Positions 1 through 9,339 of a stretch of 64,000 bases of DNA are shown here, in pieces. The stretch is from Nostoc piscinale CENA21. Its GTDB lineage: Bacteria; Cyanobacteriota; Cyanobacteriia; Cyanobacteriales; Nostocaceae. The stretch is from NCBI RefSeq assembly GCF_001298445.1, contig NZ_CP012036.1, positions 853,267-917,266 on the forward strand. Direction: 5' to 3'. Below the pieces are notes generated by a model, which was not told the origin of the DNA, ran no database searches, and worked only from the letters and a program-made list of their open reading frames with translations. Both the position numbers and the translations under genes were made by a program. Position 1 is the stretch's first letter. Every line of letters begins with the position of its first letter.

Positions 1-39
1 TGTTAAGATAATTGGTTACATAAGTTAACATTCTCTCCT

Positions 40-1338
40 ATGACCACAATTAAGACGGCTTTCCAGACACATCAACAAGAAGTCACGCGCTTGTTTTCTC
101 ATGTGCAAGTTGAGGGTAACAAACTGACTCATCAACCAGGGAGTGTTCTGGGAAGCACCGCCTTAGTTGCAGGTACAACCGTAGGCGCGGGAATTTTAGC
201 GTTACCTGCGGTGACATTGCCTTCTGGTGTGATTCCTTCTACAGTCTTATTAATTGCTGTGTGGTTGTATACTCTAGTTTCTGGTTTATTAATTGCCGAA
301 GTTAGTATTAATACCATGCGTTTGGCTGGTCGTCCCAGTGTAGGCTTATTAGCTATGATTGAAAACACCTTGGGAACTAAGGGAGCGCGGATGGCTGGTG
401 TGGCATATATGTTACTCCACTATGCTTTATTAGTAGCTTATGTTACCCAAGGTGGTGAAATTTTGATATCTGCGGTTTCTCATCTTTGGGGCGGACAGAA
501 TTTATTACCTAATTGGGTAGGAACCGCAGGCTTTACACTGCTGTTTGGTAGCATTATGTATTTAGGACGGGGAAAATTTATTGAAAAATTGAATAACTTC
601 TTGGTGGGAATTGTTATTGTGTCTTTTTTGGGACTCTTGTTATTAGGAGTTACCCAAGTCCAAGGTGTACATTTTCTATTTCAAAACTGGAGTGCTTTAG
701 GCACGGCTGTACCAGTGATGTTAGTTGCCCTGTTTTACCATAACATTGTGCCAGTGGTGGTAACGCAGTTAGAAGGAGATAGTCGTAAGGTTCGCCAGTC
801 AATTATTATTGGTTCAGCAATTCCTTTGGTGATGTTTTTAGCTTGGAATGCTGTGATTTTGGGCAGTGTCAGCCCTGAGATGATTCATAGTACAACTATG
901 TTTGACCCCATCCAAGTGCTGCGGGCTGGCGGCGGTGGAGAATTATTAGGAGTGTTAGTGTCTATTTTTTCAGAATTTGCGATCGCTACATCCTTTATTG
1001 GCTTTGTTTACGGTTTGTTAGACTTCTTCCAAGATATTTTTGCCAAGACACAAACCAAACCCACTAGCCGCTTACCTTTATATTCTCTGGTTTTACTACC
1101 ACCCATCGGTTTAGGTGCAATTAACCCTGGCATTTTCTTCACCGCTTTAGATTTTGCTGGTACTTTTAGCATCTCAATTTTAGGTGGCATTATTCCCGCA
1201 TTAGCCACCTGGAAACAACGTCAACAACTGCAACACACAAATCAGTTTGTTCCTGGCGGTAAGCTGACACTGATTTTAATGATAGGAATTGCAGTAGTTA
1301 TGATATTGAAGGAAATTTTTGCGATGGCAAATTTCTAA
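40..1338 (+). CDS. Aromatic amino acid permease (HAAAP family)
   Basis: Inner-membrane transporter, probably a proton-coupled importer of tyrosine or tryptophan. The 432-residue length matches the Mtr/TyrP/TnaB-type HAAAP family. About eleven hydrophobic segments run through the protein, and the glycine-rich first helix (AGTTVGAGILALP, residues 45-57) is the family's substrate-path signature. A polar N-terminal tail of about 35 residues precedes the first helix. The ATG follows TTCTCTCCT, so no strong ribosome site is visible. It lies 79 bp upstream of kptA on the same strand, but a small hairpin (tgtacacttcg...) separates them, so co-transcription is uncertain. Substrate choice among Tyr, Trp and Phe cannot be read from sequence. 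Confidence 0.88.
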   Translation: MTTIKTAFQTHQQEVTRLFSHVQVEGNKLTHQPGSVLGSTALVAGTTVGAGILALPAVTLPSGVIPSTVLLIAVWLYTLVSGLLIAEVSINTMRLAGRPSVGLLAMIENTLGTKGARMAGVAYMLLHYALLVAYVTQGGEILISAVSHLWGGQNLLPNWVGTAGFTLLFGSIMYLGRGKFIEKLNNFLVGIVIVSFLGLLLLGVTQVQGVHFLFQNWSALGTAVPVMLVALFYHNIVPVVVTQLEGDSRKVRQSIIIGSAIPLVMFLAWNAVILGSVSPEMIHSTTMFDPIQVLRAGGGGELLGVLVSIFSEFAIATSFIGFVYGLLDFFQDIFAKTQTKPTSRLPLYSLVLLPPIGLGAINPGIFFTALDFAGTFSISILGGIIPALATWKQRQQLQHTNQFVPGGKLTLILMIGIAVVMILKEIFAMANF

Positions 1339-1417
1339 GTGCTGTACACTTCGACTTCGCTCAGTGTACCTGCTGAGTTAAAGATTCTACTTCTCACCCT
1401 GCGTCCTGCCTCCACTT

Positions 1418-1963
1418 ATGAACACTCCCCGCCTAGTCAAAATTAGTAAATTCTTAAGCAAATATCTCCGCCACCAACCAGAATCTTTAGGTATTCAACT
1501 TGCGCCTGGTGGTTGGGTTGCAGTGGATGAACTGTTAGCGGCTTGTGCTAAACATAAGTTTCCCATTACTCGCCAGGAATTAGCAGCAGTAGTCGCCACC
1601 AACGATAAACAACGCTTTAGTTTTGACTCTACAGGTACTTTAATTCGCGCTAACCAAGGACACAGCGTAGAAGTTGATTTACAATTACTACCTGCTGTCC
1701 CACCTGATGTGCTGTATCACGGTACTGGACACAAAGCTGTTGAGTCTATTTTGCAAACCGGACTCAGCAAAATGTCTCGCCATCATGTCCATTTATCACA
1801 GGATATAACCACAGCCAAAACTGTCGGCGCAAGACATGGTAAACCCGTAGTTTTTGCCGTGGATGCAGCGACTATGTATCAGGCGGGTTACATTTTCTAC
1901 TGTTCTGACAATGGTGTGTGGTTAGTAGATGCTGTTCCGCCTGAATATCTCCGCCAGCTTTAA
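1418..1963 (+). CDS. kptA: RNA 2'-phosphotransferase KptA/Tpt1
   Basis: Family role: transfers an internal RNA 2'-phosphate to NAD+, giving ADP-ribose 1'',2''-cyclic phosphate. Bacterial homologues lack the tRNA-splicing pathway that explains the yeast enzyme, so the natural substrate is unknown. The 181 residues fit the family. The N-terminal winged-helix part contains the signature KFLSKYLRHQPESLG (residues about 10-24), and the C-terminal ADP-ribosyltransferase-like part has LYHGT, HVHLS and GVWL motifs in the expected order. The 3' end overlaps by 4 bp the end of the convergent membrane-protein gene. Confidence 0.93.
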   Translation: MNTPRLVKISKFLSKYLRHQPESLGIQLAPGGWVAVDELLAACAKHKFPITRQELAAVVATNDKQRFSFDSTGTLIRANQGHSVEVDLQLLPAVPPDVLYHGTGHKAVESILQTGLSKMSRHHVHLSQDITTAKTVGARHGKPVVFAVDAATMYQAGYIFYCSDNGVWLVDAVPPEYLRQL

Positions 1964-2388
1964 AATCTACTACTGGGGAAGAAGAGCAAATCTACTGCTT
2001 CACCAATAAATAAACCTGTTCCTGCCAAGAACGTTAACACCCGAAATGATTCTTTTTTGTCGAAGCCGGCAAAACGCATTTCTAAATCTGCTAACAATGT
2101 AGTTGCGATCGGTATTAAAAACAAACTAAACAATACTGACCAAGTTGCCACTAAAGCAACTGATGCACCTAAAGTTAAAATTACAATTAAAATTTTAGAA
2201 CCAAAAGCCGTTAACTCTTCCAGCCAAGCATTACTTCTGCGGACAACAGCTATAGCCACAGCAGCAATAAAAGCTCCCACTAACCAAACAATGTGATGTA
2301 CCGCCAAATACCATCCCAGTAAGGCATAAGCCAGCCACAAGAGTACAAGGGGCAGCATAGGAATCTTATGCACAAATCCCGCGTTCAT
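1960..2388 (-). CDS. Small membrane protein of unknown function
   Basis: I do not recognise the family. The 142-residue product has about four hydrophobic segments (residues about 11-28, 33-48, 62-95 and 118-138) joined by short polar loops, one of which (LADLEMRFAGFDKKESFRV) is charged and probably cytoplasmic. It has no catalytic motif. The gene is convergent with kptA, with a 4-bp overlap of the two 3' ends. It has its own 500-bp AT-rich upstream region, so it is probably a single-gene unit. Confidence 0.7.
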   Translation of the reverse strand: MNAGFVHKIPMLPLVLLWLAYALLGWYLAVHHIVWLVGAFIAAVAIAVVRRSNAWLEELTAFGSKILIVILTLGASVALVATWSVLFSLFLIPIATTLLADLEMRFAGFDKKESFRVLTFLAGTGLFIGEAVDLLFFPSSRF

Positions 2389-2894
2389 ATTGTTGAATAA
2401 TAAAAACTTAAAAATTACTCACTTAAATTCTAATCAGAAATTGATTACAGCAATTTCTTGTCCATAGTACTTAATACTTTGTAAATATCTCATACAAAAA
2501 TGCAAGACTAGAAAACATCAAAATCTGCATATTAATGCTTGCAATATTATAACAATTGTGCATTTCAACCATTGGAGAAATACTTTTATCCTCATACATA
2601 ATAAAAGTATAAAAAAATACTTTTTTTTAGTATTATCAGAAAATCAGTTCACACAAAATTTACATAATTCATCAACTAATGATGACAACTAAAGCCTGCA
2701 AATAAGTTATTTATCGCTGAATCGACAGGAATGTAACCAACTTATGAACTTAAAGATTTAATAAAAATTTATAAAAAAGGTTGATTATATTTACTTAAGT
2801 AGTAGTATTTAATACTAACCTCATTATAAATAATTACTAAAAATTCTTATCATAAGTTAATTATATAGTCATAAATTATTTAACCTGAAAATAC
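2389..2894. other. AT-rich intergenic region between divergent genes
   Basis: About 500 bp without a convincing gene, lying between the divergent membrane-protein gene and the cyanoexosortase gene. It is very AT-rich, with poly-A/T runs near 2615-2635. It must hold the promoters of both genes, but I cannot assign boxes with confidence. Confidence 0.5.
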
Positions 2895-3773
2895 ATGAAA
2901 GCAACTCGCGTTTTTCACCAACCACTCACCAACCCTCAACTGTGGTTATTAGGAATAGGCGGAGGTTTAGTTGCAATACTTTTAACAATAATTTGGAAAG
3001 CAGATGATGATTCTCATCTAGGAATGACAGTTTTAGCTTTATTAGCTGTCTTCTCACTATTAGGAGATAAAAAACATAAACTTAAATTAGAAAGTGATGT
3101 TATTTCTAGTATTTTAGGTACAGTTTTAATCGGCTTTGTACTTTGGTATAGTACACACTTTCCGTCTGGAAAATTATTTGCAGTTTATACTCATTTAGCG
3201 CCTTTTGTGGCGGCGTTGGGACTGAGTTTACTGGCTTCTGGCTGGCAGGGATTAAAGCAATATTGGCAAGAATTAGTAATTATTTTTTTTGCTGGTGTTC
3301 CTAAAGTCTTAATCTTTGCTTTATTAGATATTAAACCCCTATCTATTTTAACTGCCAAATTATCTACATTAATGCTTTGGTATGCTGGGTTTGACGTATA
3401 TCTCCAAGATGTTTATATAAATTTACCTACAGGTGGAATTAAAGTAGCTGAAAATTGCGCTGGTATTGAGTGGATATGCCATCTTTTAGGGTTAGCTGTA
3501 ATTGGTTTATTAATGTTCCCCCCAGAACGTAAAAAAAGAATATTTGTGCCGATAGTAGCTGTAATTATTGCTTTTATTGTGAACGCAGTCAGAGTGGCAA
3601 TTTTAGCTGTTATTGCAGCGAATCAAAATCAGAATTCTTTTAAATTTTGGCATGTTGGAGATGGTTCTTTAATATTTGGGGTGATTACAGTCATACTTTT
3701 TGGTATATTTTACTGGCTCTTACTCAATCAAAAAGCAGAGAAAGACAAGAATATTACAAGGGCTGAAAGCTAA
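2895..3773 (+). CDS. Cyanoexosortase A-type transpeptidase/protease
   Basis: Polytopic membrane enzyme of the exosortase/archaeosortase superfamily. These are thought to cut C-terminal sorting signals and couple protein export to extracellular polysaccharide. The 292-residue protein has about eight hydrophobic segments and the three superfamily residues in order: Cys188 in NCAGI, Arg233 in NAVRVA and His253 in FWHVGDG. It overlaps by one base (TAATG) with a short downstream gene, and an HpsJ-like gene follows, as expected for a cyanoexosortase cluster. A target protein with a C-terminal sorting tail is not evident nearby. Assignment to subtype A rests on length and context. Confidence 0.88.
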   Translation: MKATRVFHQPLTNPQLWLLGIGGGLVAILLTIIWKADDDSHLGMTVLALLAVFSLLGDKKHKLKLESDVISSILGTVLIGFVLWYSTHFPSGKLFAVYTHLAPFVAALGLSLLASGWQGLKQYWQELVIIFFAGVPKVLIFALLDIKPLSILTAKLSTLMLWYAGFDVYLQDVYINLPTGGIKVAENCAGIEWICHLLGLAVIGLLMFPPERKKRIFVPIVAVIIAFIVNAVRVAILAVIAANQNQNSFKFWHVGDGSLIFGVITVILFGIFYWLLLNQKAEKDKNITRAES

Positions 3774-3949
3774 TGGAGACTTGGAGTAAATTGCGGATTC
3801 TATTATTAGCTGTCACTCTAGGCTGTATAGTTGTAGTTTTTGTGAACGTTATCCAAAAGCAATCATTTAAAAAGCCCAAATTGGAGGAAATCAGAAGCGA
3901 AGTTTACATTGATAAACTTCATCCAACAGAAATCACAAGTCAGACTTAG
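3773..3949 (+). CDS. Short cyanoexosortase-associated membrane protein (58 aa)
   Basis: The ATG overlaps the stop of the cyanoexosortase gene (TAATG), which implies translational coupling. The product has one N-terminal membrane helix (LLLAVTLGCIVVVFVNVI, residues about 10-27) and then a charged tail. Its place matches the exosortase-system-associated protein gene that usually follows cyanoexosortase A, but those proteins are as I recall them around 200 residues. This one is therefore either truncated or a different small partner. No plausible continuation was found in the other frames before the next gene. Confidence 0.6.
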   Translation: METWSKLRILLLAVTLGCIVVVFVNVIQKQSFKKPKLEEIRSEVYIDKLHPTEITSQT

Positions 3950-3981
3950 ATTTTATCGTGATATAACATTTGCTAGAAATT

Positions 3982-4701
3982 ATGACCAAATCAAACACTG
4001 ATAAATTGATTCCTGTAATTCAAGAGTTGCAGGAATTTGCCTTTAACCAAGTAGGCTCAATGACAATTTTGCGAGTCCTTGGTTATGGATTATTGTTATT
4101 AGCTTTATTCGATACGGTGGAAACTTTTGTGCCACCTAGCATTATGAATCCTGTTTGGGAATTTCAGACTTTTGGTGCATTAGTTGAAAGAATACCTGTA
4201 GCTTTAATTGGTTTAGCATTAGTATTTTTTGGTGAATTAAATGCTAGAGCTAAATGGGAATTTTTGGCTGTCAAATTGCTATCTTGGTTAAGTTTGTTAT
4301 TGGCAATAATATTTATATTACTCATACCACTTGGTGTGAGTAATACTGTTAGACTTAGTAAACAAAGTTATAATCAAATTAACAACTTATCTCAGCAGCA
4401 AATAACTCAAGCTGAACAAGTTGAACAGCGATTGAGCCAAGCTAAACCAGAGCAAATCGAAAGTTTTCTGAAAAGTCAAGGTCGTTCAGTAGATGCAAGT
4501 AATCCACAAGAATTAAAAACAAAAGTTTTGTCTGAAGTTTCTCAAGCTAAAGAGAGAATCAAATTGCAAGCGCAAGCTAATCAATCGACTCAGCGATTAA
4601 ACTTACTCAAAAATTCTGTGAAATGGAATCTTGGGGCTTTAGTTTCAGCTACTTTATTTTTTATCTTTTGGAAAAATAGCAGTTGGGCGAGAAGCAGGTG
4701 A
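3982..4701 (+). CDS. HpsJ-like protein, cyanoexosortase-associated
   Basis: Membrane protein of the HpsJ type, a family named after a hormogonium polysaccharide secretion gene. Two or three N-terminal membrane segments (about residues 35-120), a glutamine-rich coiled-coil stretch (about 125-205) and one C-terminal helix are visible. I chose the ATG at 3982; a TTG four codons upstream (3970) is also in frame. It lies just downstream of the cyanoexosortase and its short partner, so the three genes probably form one operon acting on exported polysaccharide or protein. A bidirectional hairpin follows. Confidence 0.78.
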   Translation: MTKSNTDKLIPVIQELQEFAFNQVGSMTILRVLGYGLLLLALFDTVETFVPPSIMNPVWEFQTFGALVERIPVALIGLALVFFGELNARAKWEFLAVKLLSWLSLLLAIIFILLIPLGVSNTVRLSKQSYNQINNLSQQQITQAEQVEQRLSQAKPEQIESFLKSQGRSVDASNPQELKTKVLSEVSQAKERIKLQAQANQSTQRLNLLKNSVKWNLGALVSATLFFIFWKNSSWARSR

Positions 4702-4760
4702 TAAGTGATAGGTGACAGTTAAGAATCGGTGTGAGGGTTTTGAATGTAAAGCAAAAAAAT

Positions 4761-4795
4761 AGGGTAGACAATATTAAATTGTCCACCCTGTTTTA
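4761..4795. terminator. Bidirectional hairpin terminator
   Basis: The inverted repeat AGGGTAGACAAT / ATTGTCCACCCT is separated by a five-base AT loop. It is followed by TTTT on the plus strand and preceded by a run of seven A (U on the minus transcript). It sits between the convergent HpsJ-like and rpe genes and can end both transcripts. Confidence 0.75.
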
Positions 4796-4817
4796 ATTAA
4801 TGCAAAACTTTATGTGA

Positions 4818-5525
4818 TTAAACTTTTGCTAATTCTGGTGTAGGGCGTTTGCTGTTGCGGATATTGGTAATTGCTTCCGCATAATCTTTGGCGTTGAATA
4901 CAGCAGAACCAGCAACAATTGCATTAGCGCCTGCTTCTAAAACTTGCCAGGTGTTGTTGGCTTTTAATCCACCATCAACTTCAATCCAGGGGTTGAGTCC
5001 GCGTTCGTCGCACATCTGGCGCAGTTTTCTAATTTTTGGTAATACGCCAGGAATGAAGCTTTGACCACCGAAACCGGGGTTAACGCTCATGATGAGTACT
5101 AAGTCACAAAGTTCTAGCACGTACTCAATAAATTCTAAGGGTGTGGAAGGATTAAGTACTACCCCTGCTTGTTTACCAAGTTCTTTAATTTGACCGAGTG
5201 TGCGGTGTAAGTGTGGGGAAGCATTATGTTCAGCGTGTACAGAGATAATATCTGCACCTGCTTTAGCAAAACCTTCGACATATTTTTCTGGTTCCACAAT
5301 CATCAAGTGGACATCCAGAGGCTTTGTAGTAACCGGACGAATCGCCTCCACAACCAGAGGGCCTATCGTAATATTAGGTACAAAACGACCGTCCATTACA
5401 TCAACATGAATCCAATCTGCTCCAGCTGCGTCTACTGCGCGAATTTCGTCACCCAGACGACTAAAATCGGCTGATAGGATAGATGGAGCAATCACAATGG
5501 GCTTTTCAGATCGGTTTTGGGTCAT
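4818..5525 (-). CDS. rpe: Ribulose-phosphate 3-epimerase
   Basis: Interconverts D-ribulose 5-phosphate and D-xylulose 5-phosphate in the Calvin cycle and the pentose phosphate pathway. The sequence shows the TIM-barrel hallmarks: APSILSADF near the N-terminus, the metal-binding HVDVMDGRFVPN and DVHLMI, SVHAEH, MSVNPGFGGQ, and the phosphate-binding EVDGGL and AGSAVF near the end. I chose the ATG at 5525 (MTQNRSEKP, 235 aa); an upstream in-frame start would add 15 atypical residues. It is a single-gene unit. Confidence 0.95.
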   Translation of the reverse strand: MTQNRSEKPIVIAPSILSADFSRLGDEIRAVDAAGADWIHVDVMDGRFVPNITIGPLVVEAIRPVTTKPLDVHLMIVEPEKYVEGFAKAGADIISVHAEHNASPHLHRTLGQIKELGKQAGVVLNPSTPLEFIEYVLELCDLVLIMSVNPGFGGQSFIPGVLPKIRKLRQMCDERGLNPWIEVDGGLKANNTWQVLEAGANAIVAGSAVFNAKDYAEAITNIRNSKRPTPELAKV

Positions 5526-5666
5526 GGCTAGTGGGTTTTTAAGCGTCCTCGTCTGTAGGCATTGTAACAAAATGCTGTAACAAAATATTGAGTAATTCTC
5601 GTTAATTTAATTTTGCTTTGTCAGGAAATGGTAAGGGAGGAGATAAAGGAAGGGGGAAAAAAGAAG

Positions 5667-5712
5667 AACTATTGACCATTGACAAATGACTATTGACTAT
5701 TGACCATTGCCT
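5667..5712. repeat. Short tandem repeats of the TTGACCA / TTGACTA type
   Basis: Imperfect heptamer-type repeats (TTGACCATTGACAAATGACTATTGACTATTGACC, in parts) lie just upstream of the subtilase start. This is the short tandemly repeated sequence class common in heterocystous cyanobacteria. Similar tracts occur near 23320-23412 and 54635-54700. Confidence 0.7.
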
Positions 5713-5719
5713 AATAACT

Positions 5720-7309
5720 ATGAACAAAAAACTAAACTGGCTAATTTGGGGTTTGAGTGCTTCTTGTTTGAGTGTGCCTGTAATGGCTTCAGGTTTACAA
5801 ACCTCTTTAGGAACAAATGGTATTGATGCTTTAAAACTACATCAGCCTCCTTACAATTTAATCGGTCGTAAGATAGCCATTGGTCAAGTAGAAATCGGTC
5901 GTCCGGGAATGTTTGGGTGGGATAAAGCGGTCTCAAAAAATCGCACGATATCTTTGGCGGCGGTTTTTTTACGCAATGGCCCGGCGAAATCAAACACGGG
6001 TGTTGACCCCCACGCTTATAATGTGGCTGGGGTGATGGTGAGTACAGATAAGGCTTTACCAGGGGTAGCACCAGGAGCGAGGCTGTATTCTTCGGCTGTA
6101 GGATCTACGAAAAATATGGGTCAGCCAGAAGAGTGTATATCAGCACAGCACATAGCACTACAAAACGGTGGCGATATCCGCGCGATTAACTTTAGCTTTG
6201 GCGAACCCCTCAACCGTGATCCACGACCGGATGCTGTTCTAGATGGGAATGCTTTGTTAACGATGTGTGTTGATTGGTCGAGCCGGGTTCACGATGTTTT
6301 GTATGCGATCGCCGGCAATCAAGGTAAAGGGGGTATTCCGATTCCTACAGATAATTTTAATGGAGTTAACGTGGCTTTTTCATCCCGACGGGGTGGAATT
6401 TTTAATAAAGTAGATGTTTCTAACCTGGCGGGGTTGAATCAGGGAGTGAGTGGTAGGTTAGCCGGAAGAGAGTTTAATGCTGATGGTCGTCGTGCTGTTA
6501 GTATAGTTGCGCCTGGGAGTAATATCCCTTTGCTGAATCCTGACGGCAAAATTAATAAAGCTACTGGTACAAGTTTTGCAGCACCGCATGTTACCGCAAC
6601 TGTAGCGTTGTTACAAGAATTTGGCGATCGCCAACTCCGAACCAAAAAGTCTAACTGGAGTGTTGACAGTCGTCGTCATCAAGTGATGAAAGCAGTTTTA
6701 CTCAACTCAGCCGATAAAGTCCAAGACAGTGGGAACGGCTTACGCTTAGGGATGACGCGGACACTCATCGATAAACAAAATCTCAATTGGTTAGAGTCTG
6801 ATGCTTACAAAGACCCAAAAATTCCTTTAGATGCTCAAATGGGAACGGGTCATTTAAATGCTTTTCGGGCTTATCAACAGTTTAGTGCGGGTCAGTGGGA
6901 ACCGACAAAAGCTGTTTCCGCAGTTGGTTGGGATTATCGCCAAGTCACGGCGGGAAATGTAGTTGATTATCAGTTAAGCAAATCTTTGAAGCAAGGAAGT
7001 TTTGTTTCTATTACACTGGCTTGGGATAGATTGGTTGAGTTGAGCGATCGCAATCAAAACCAGATGTTTGATATTGGCGAAAGCTTTAGCGATAAGGGGT
7101 TGAATAATCTTGACCTCTACTTAGTCAAAGCTGATGCGAAAAACTCTGAAACTGCTGCTGTTTGTTCTTCCATTAGCCCAATTGATAGTGTAGAACATAT
7201 TTTCTGTCCCGTTCCGGCAAATGGTAATTACAAAATCCGTGTGCAGTTTCGCCAACAAGTCAACCTTCCCACTCAACCTTATGCTTTGGCTTGGTGGACG
7301 GCGAATTGA
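5720..7309 (+). CDS. Secreted subtilase (S8 family) with altered Asp position
   Basis: Predicted exported serine protease of the subtilisin fold, 529 residues from the ATG at 5720. That start is chosen because it opens with a signal peptide (MNKKLNWLIWGLSASC..., cleaved near VMA-SG); in-frame codons upstream lie in repeat DNA. The Ser motif GTSFAAPHVTA is intact (Ser285), the His motif is DPHAYNVAGV (His98), and the oxyanion Asn lies in AGNQG (Asn200). The segment aligned with the usual DTG (IAIGQVEIGRPG, residues 52-63) has Glu58 instead of a clear Asp. The C-terminal 150 residues look like a beta-sandwich. The protein may be active with Glu or may be degenerate. Confidence 0.82.
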   Translation: MNKKLNWLIWGLSASCLSVPVMASGLQTSLGTNGIDALKLHQPPYNLIGRKIAIGQVEIGRPGMFGWDKAVSKNRTISLAAVFLRNGPAKSNTGVDPHAYNVAGVMVSTDKALPGVAPGARLYSSAVGSTKNMGQPEECISAQHIALQNGGDIRAINFSFGEPLNRDPRPDAVLDGNALLTMCVDWSSRVHDVLYAIAGNQGKGGIPIPTDNFNGVNVAFSSRRGGIFNKVDVSNLAGLNQGVSGRLAGREFNADGRRAVSIVAPGSNIPLLNPDGKINKATGTSFAAPHVTATVALLQEFGDRQLRTKKSNWSVDSRRHQVMKAVLLNSADKVQDSGNGLRLGMTRTLIDKQNLNWLESDAYKDPKIPLDAQMGTGHLNAFRAYQQFSAGQWEPTKAVSAVGWDYRQVTAGNVVDYQLSKSLKQGSFVSITLAWDRLVELSDRNQNQMFDIGESFSDKGLNNLDLYLVKADAKNSETAAVCSSISPIDSVEHIFCPVPANGNYKIRVQFRQQVNLPTQPYALAWWTAN

Positions 7310-7323
7310 AAATAATAGGTTGT

Positions 7324-7356
7324 GTAGGGACGTTGTATGCAACGTCTCTACTTTTT
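7324..7356 (+). terminator. Hairpin terminator after the subtilase
   Basis: The stem GTAGGGACGTTG / CAACGTCTCTAC is followed by TTTTT, 14 bp past the subtilase stop. It overlaps the 3' end of the convergent AraC-type gene. Confidence 0.7.
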
Positions 7357-8287
7357 ATCACCTGCTATCAATAGACGTAAACGTTCGACATCTTTAACTG
7401 GTGGCGCACCAAACATCCGGGAATATTCACGGCTGAATTGTGATGGGCTTTCATAACCGACTTGATAAGCCGCATTCGCCGCGTCGGAGTTTTCGACAAG
7501 CATCAGACGACGTGCTTCCAAGAGTCTTAATTGCTTTTGATATTGCAGTGGACTCATGGAAGTAACTTTCTTGAAATGGTGATGGAAAGATGAAACCGAC
7601 ATACTCACCTGTTCTGCTAAATCTTCGATTCGCATTGGTTTGGTATATTCAGTTTTAATAAGTTTAATTACCTCAGCAATGCGCTGCATATTACTACCAG
7701 ATGTAGCTATTTGGCGTACAGCTTCTCCTTGTTCACCTATTAATAGCCTGTAATAAATTTCTCGTATCATCATGGGTGCGAGGATGGGAATATCTTGGGG
7801 CGTATCTAAAAGCTTTGTGAGTCTGATGGCGCAATCAAGCAAAGATGACGAAGCATTACTAATGAATAAGCCTCTGACAGATTGTTCTTTTTTATCGATG
7901 TTTGGTCTGGTTTGGGTAATGATCTCACAGAGTTGAACCGGGTCTAAATTCAGCTTGAATCCTAAATAGGGTTTATCTGGTGTTGCTTCTACAACAAATC
8001 CATTAATAGGCAAATCAACGGAGACAACCAGATATTGACCTTCGCCATAAAAATAGCTTTCTTCACCCAGCAAGGCCTTTTTTTTTACCCTGAAGCACGA
8101 TCGCTAAAATTGGTTGATAAACAGCGCAGATTGCTGTATTGGGTGACGACTCCCGCATAAATTCCATCTGAGGAATCGCTGTTTTATGAGTCCCGTTTCC
8201 TTTCGCAGTGGTGTGTTTTTCTATTAATGCTGCTAGTTGTTGACATTCAGCTATAACTGTCGTTTGCGTCAGTAGTTCCATCGCCAT
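7348..8287 (-). pseudogene. AraC-family transcriptional regulator, frameshifted
   Basis: The two halves lie in different frames. The upstream part (MAMELLTQTTVIAECQ... to VLQGKK) is an AraC_N-type domain start. The downstream part (ALLGEESYFYGEG... to the end) carries the rest of that domain and two C-terminal helix-turn-helix motifs (RIEDLAEQVSMSVSSFHHHF and AANAAYQVGYESPSQFSREY). They meet at a run of nine T at 8078-8086; removing one restores a continuous protein of about 312 residues. This type usually controls an adjacent oxidoreductase, and an SDR gene starts divergently 214 bp away. It may be real decay, a sequencing error, or rescued by slippage. Confidence 0.8.
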
Positions 8288-8500
8288 AATAATTTCCCAT
8301 TCCCCTTCACTCACTCATTATACGAGTAAATCTTTGGAGGATTAGGCAAGGAATTGCGATCTTTGGGCATTTCAACATCTTGGTATTGCCAATATTATGA
8401 ACATATACAAAAGGGCAGGCGAAAGAATTAGGCAACTAAGTCAGTTAGAGAAAATCAAGCCTCCCAAGATATATGTCTCTGAACATCAAGGAAAATTATT

Positions 8501-9235
8501 ATGTTCAACGTGGAAAATAAAGTTATTGCCATCACAGGTGCTAGTAGCGGGATTGGAGAAGCGACTGCTAAATTATTGGCAAAACATGGTGCAAAAGTTG
8601 TTTTAGGCGCAAGACGAACTGAAAAGCTAGAAAAAATTGTTGCAGAGATTCACACCTCTGGCGGTCAAGCAGAATTCAAAGCTGTAGATGTAACCAGTCG
8701 CCAAGATGTGAAAGCGTTTATTGACTTTGCTGTGGAAAAGTTTGGACGGATTGACGTTATTTATAACAATGCAGGTATTATGCCTTTGTCGCGGCTCAAC
8801 GACTTGAAAGTTGAGGAATGGGACAACATGATTAACGTCAACATTCATGGCGTATTGAATGGAATTGCTGCTGGTTTACCGATAATGGAAGCCCAAGGTA
8901 GTGGTCAGTTTATTAATACTGCTTCCATTGCTGCTCATGCTGTATATCCTACAGCTGCGGTCTACTGCGCGACAAAATATGCTGTGTGGGCAATATCGGA
9001 AGGACTGCGCCAGGAATCCAAAAATATCCGCGTCACAACAATTTCTCCTGGTGTAGTTGAGACGGAGCTTGGTTCTGATATTAGCCAAGAGTCAGGCAAA
9101 GATGCGTTAAAAGAATTCCGCAAAGTTTCACTGCAACCAGATGCGATCGCTCAAGCAGTATTGTATGCCGTGTCTCAACCAGATTATGTGGATATTAATG
9201 AAGTAATTGTCCGACCAACAGCCAGCCCTGTATAG
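8501..9235 (+). CDS. SDR family oxidoreductase
   Basis: NAD(P)-dependent short-chain dehydrogenase of 244 residues. It has the Rossmann motif TGASSGIG (12-19), NNAG (89-92), catalytic Ser142, and Tyr155-x3-Lys159 in YCATK. Arg38-Arg39 after the second strand suggest NADPH preference. Substrate is unknown. It is divergent from the broken AraC-type gene, a common regulator-target arrangement. Confidence 0.9.
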   Translation: MFNVENKVIAITGASSGIGEATAKLLAKHGAKVVLGARRTEKLEKIVAEIHTSGGQAEFKAVDVTSRQDVKAFIDFAVEKFGRIDVIYNNAGIMPLSRLNDLKVEEWDNMINVNIHGVLNGIAAGLPIMEAQGSGQFINTASIAAHAVYPTAAVYCATKYAVWAISEGLRQESKNIRVTTISPGVVETELGSDISQESGKDALKEFRKVSLQPDAIAQAVLYAVSQPDYVDINEVIVRPTASPV

Positions 9236-9339
9236 TCCCGTTTCACTTTAAATTTGAATTAGATGATTAAATCCTGGCAATCAATGAGAATTTGAAAAAA
9301 TATCTAGCCAGGGATAAATGCAGAGTTTTTTCTTTTATT

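Noticed and set aside
5200..5474. Plus-strand frames opposite rpe
   Set aside because: Shadows of the well-supported rpe gene on the other strand.
8397..8606. 69-codon frame overlapping the SDR start
   Set aside because: It overlaps the conserved Rossmann region of the SDR in another frame and lacks family similarity.
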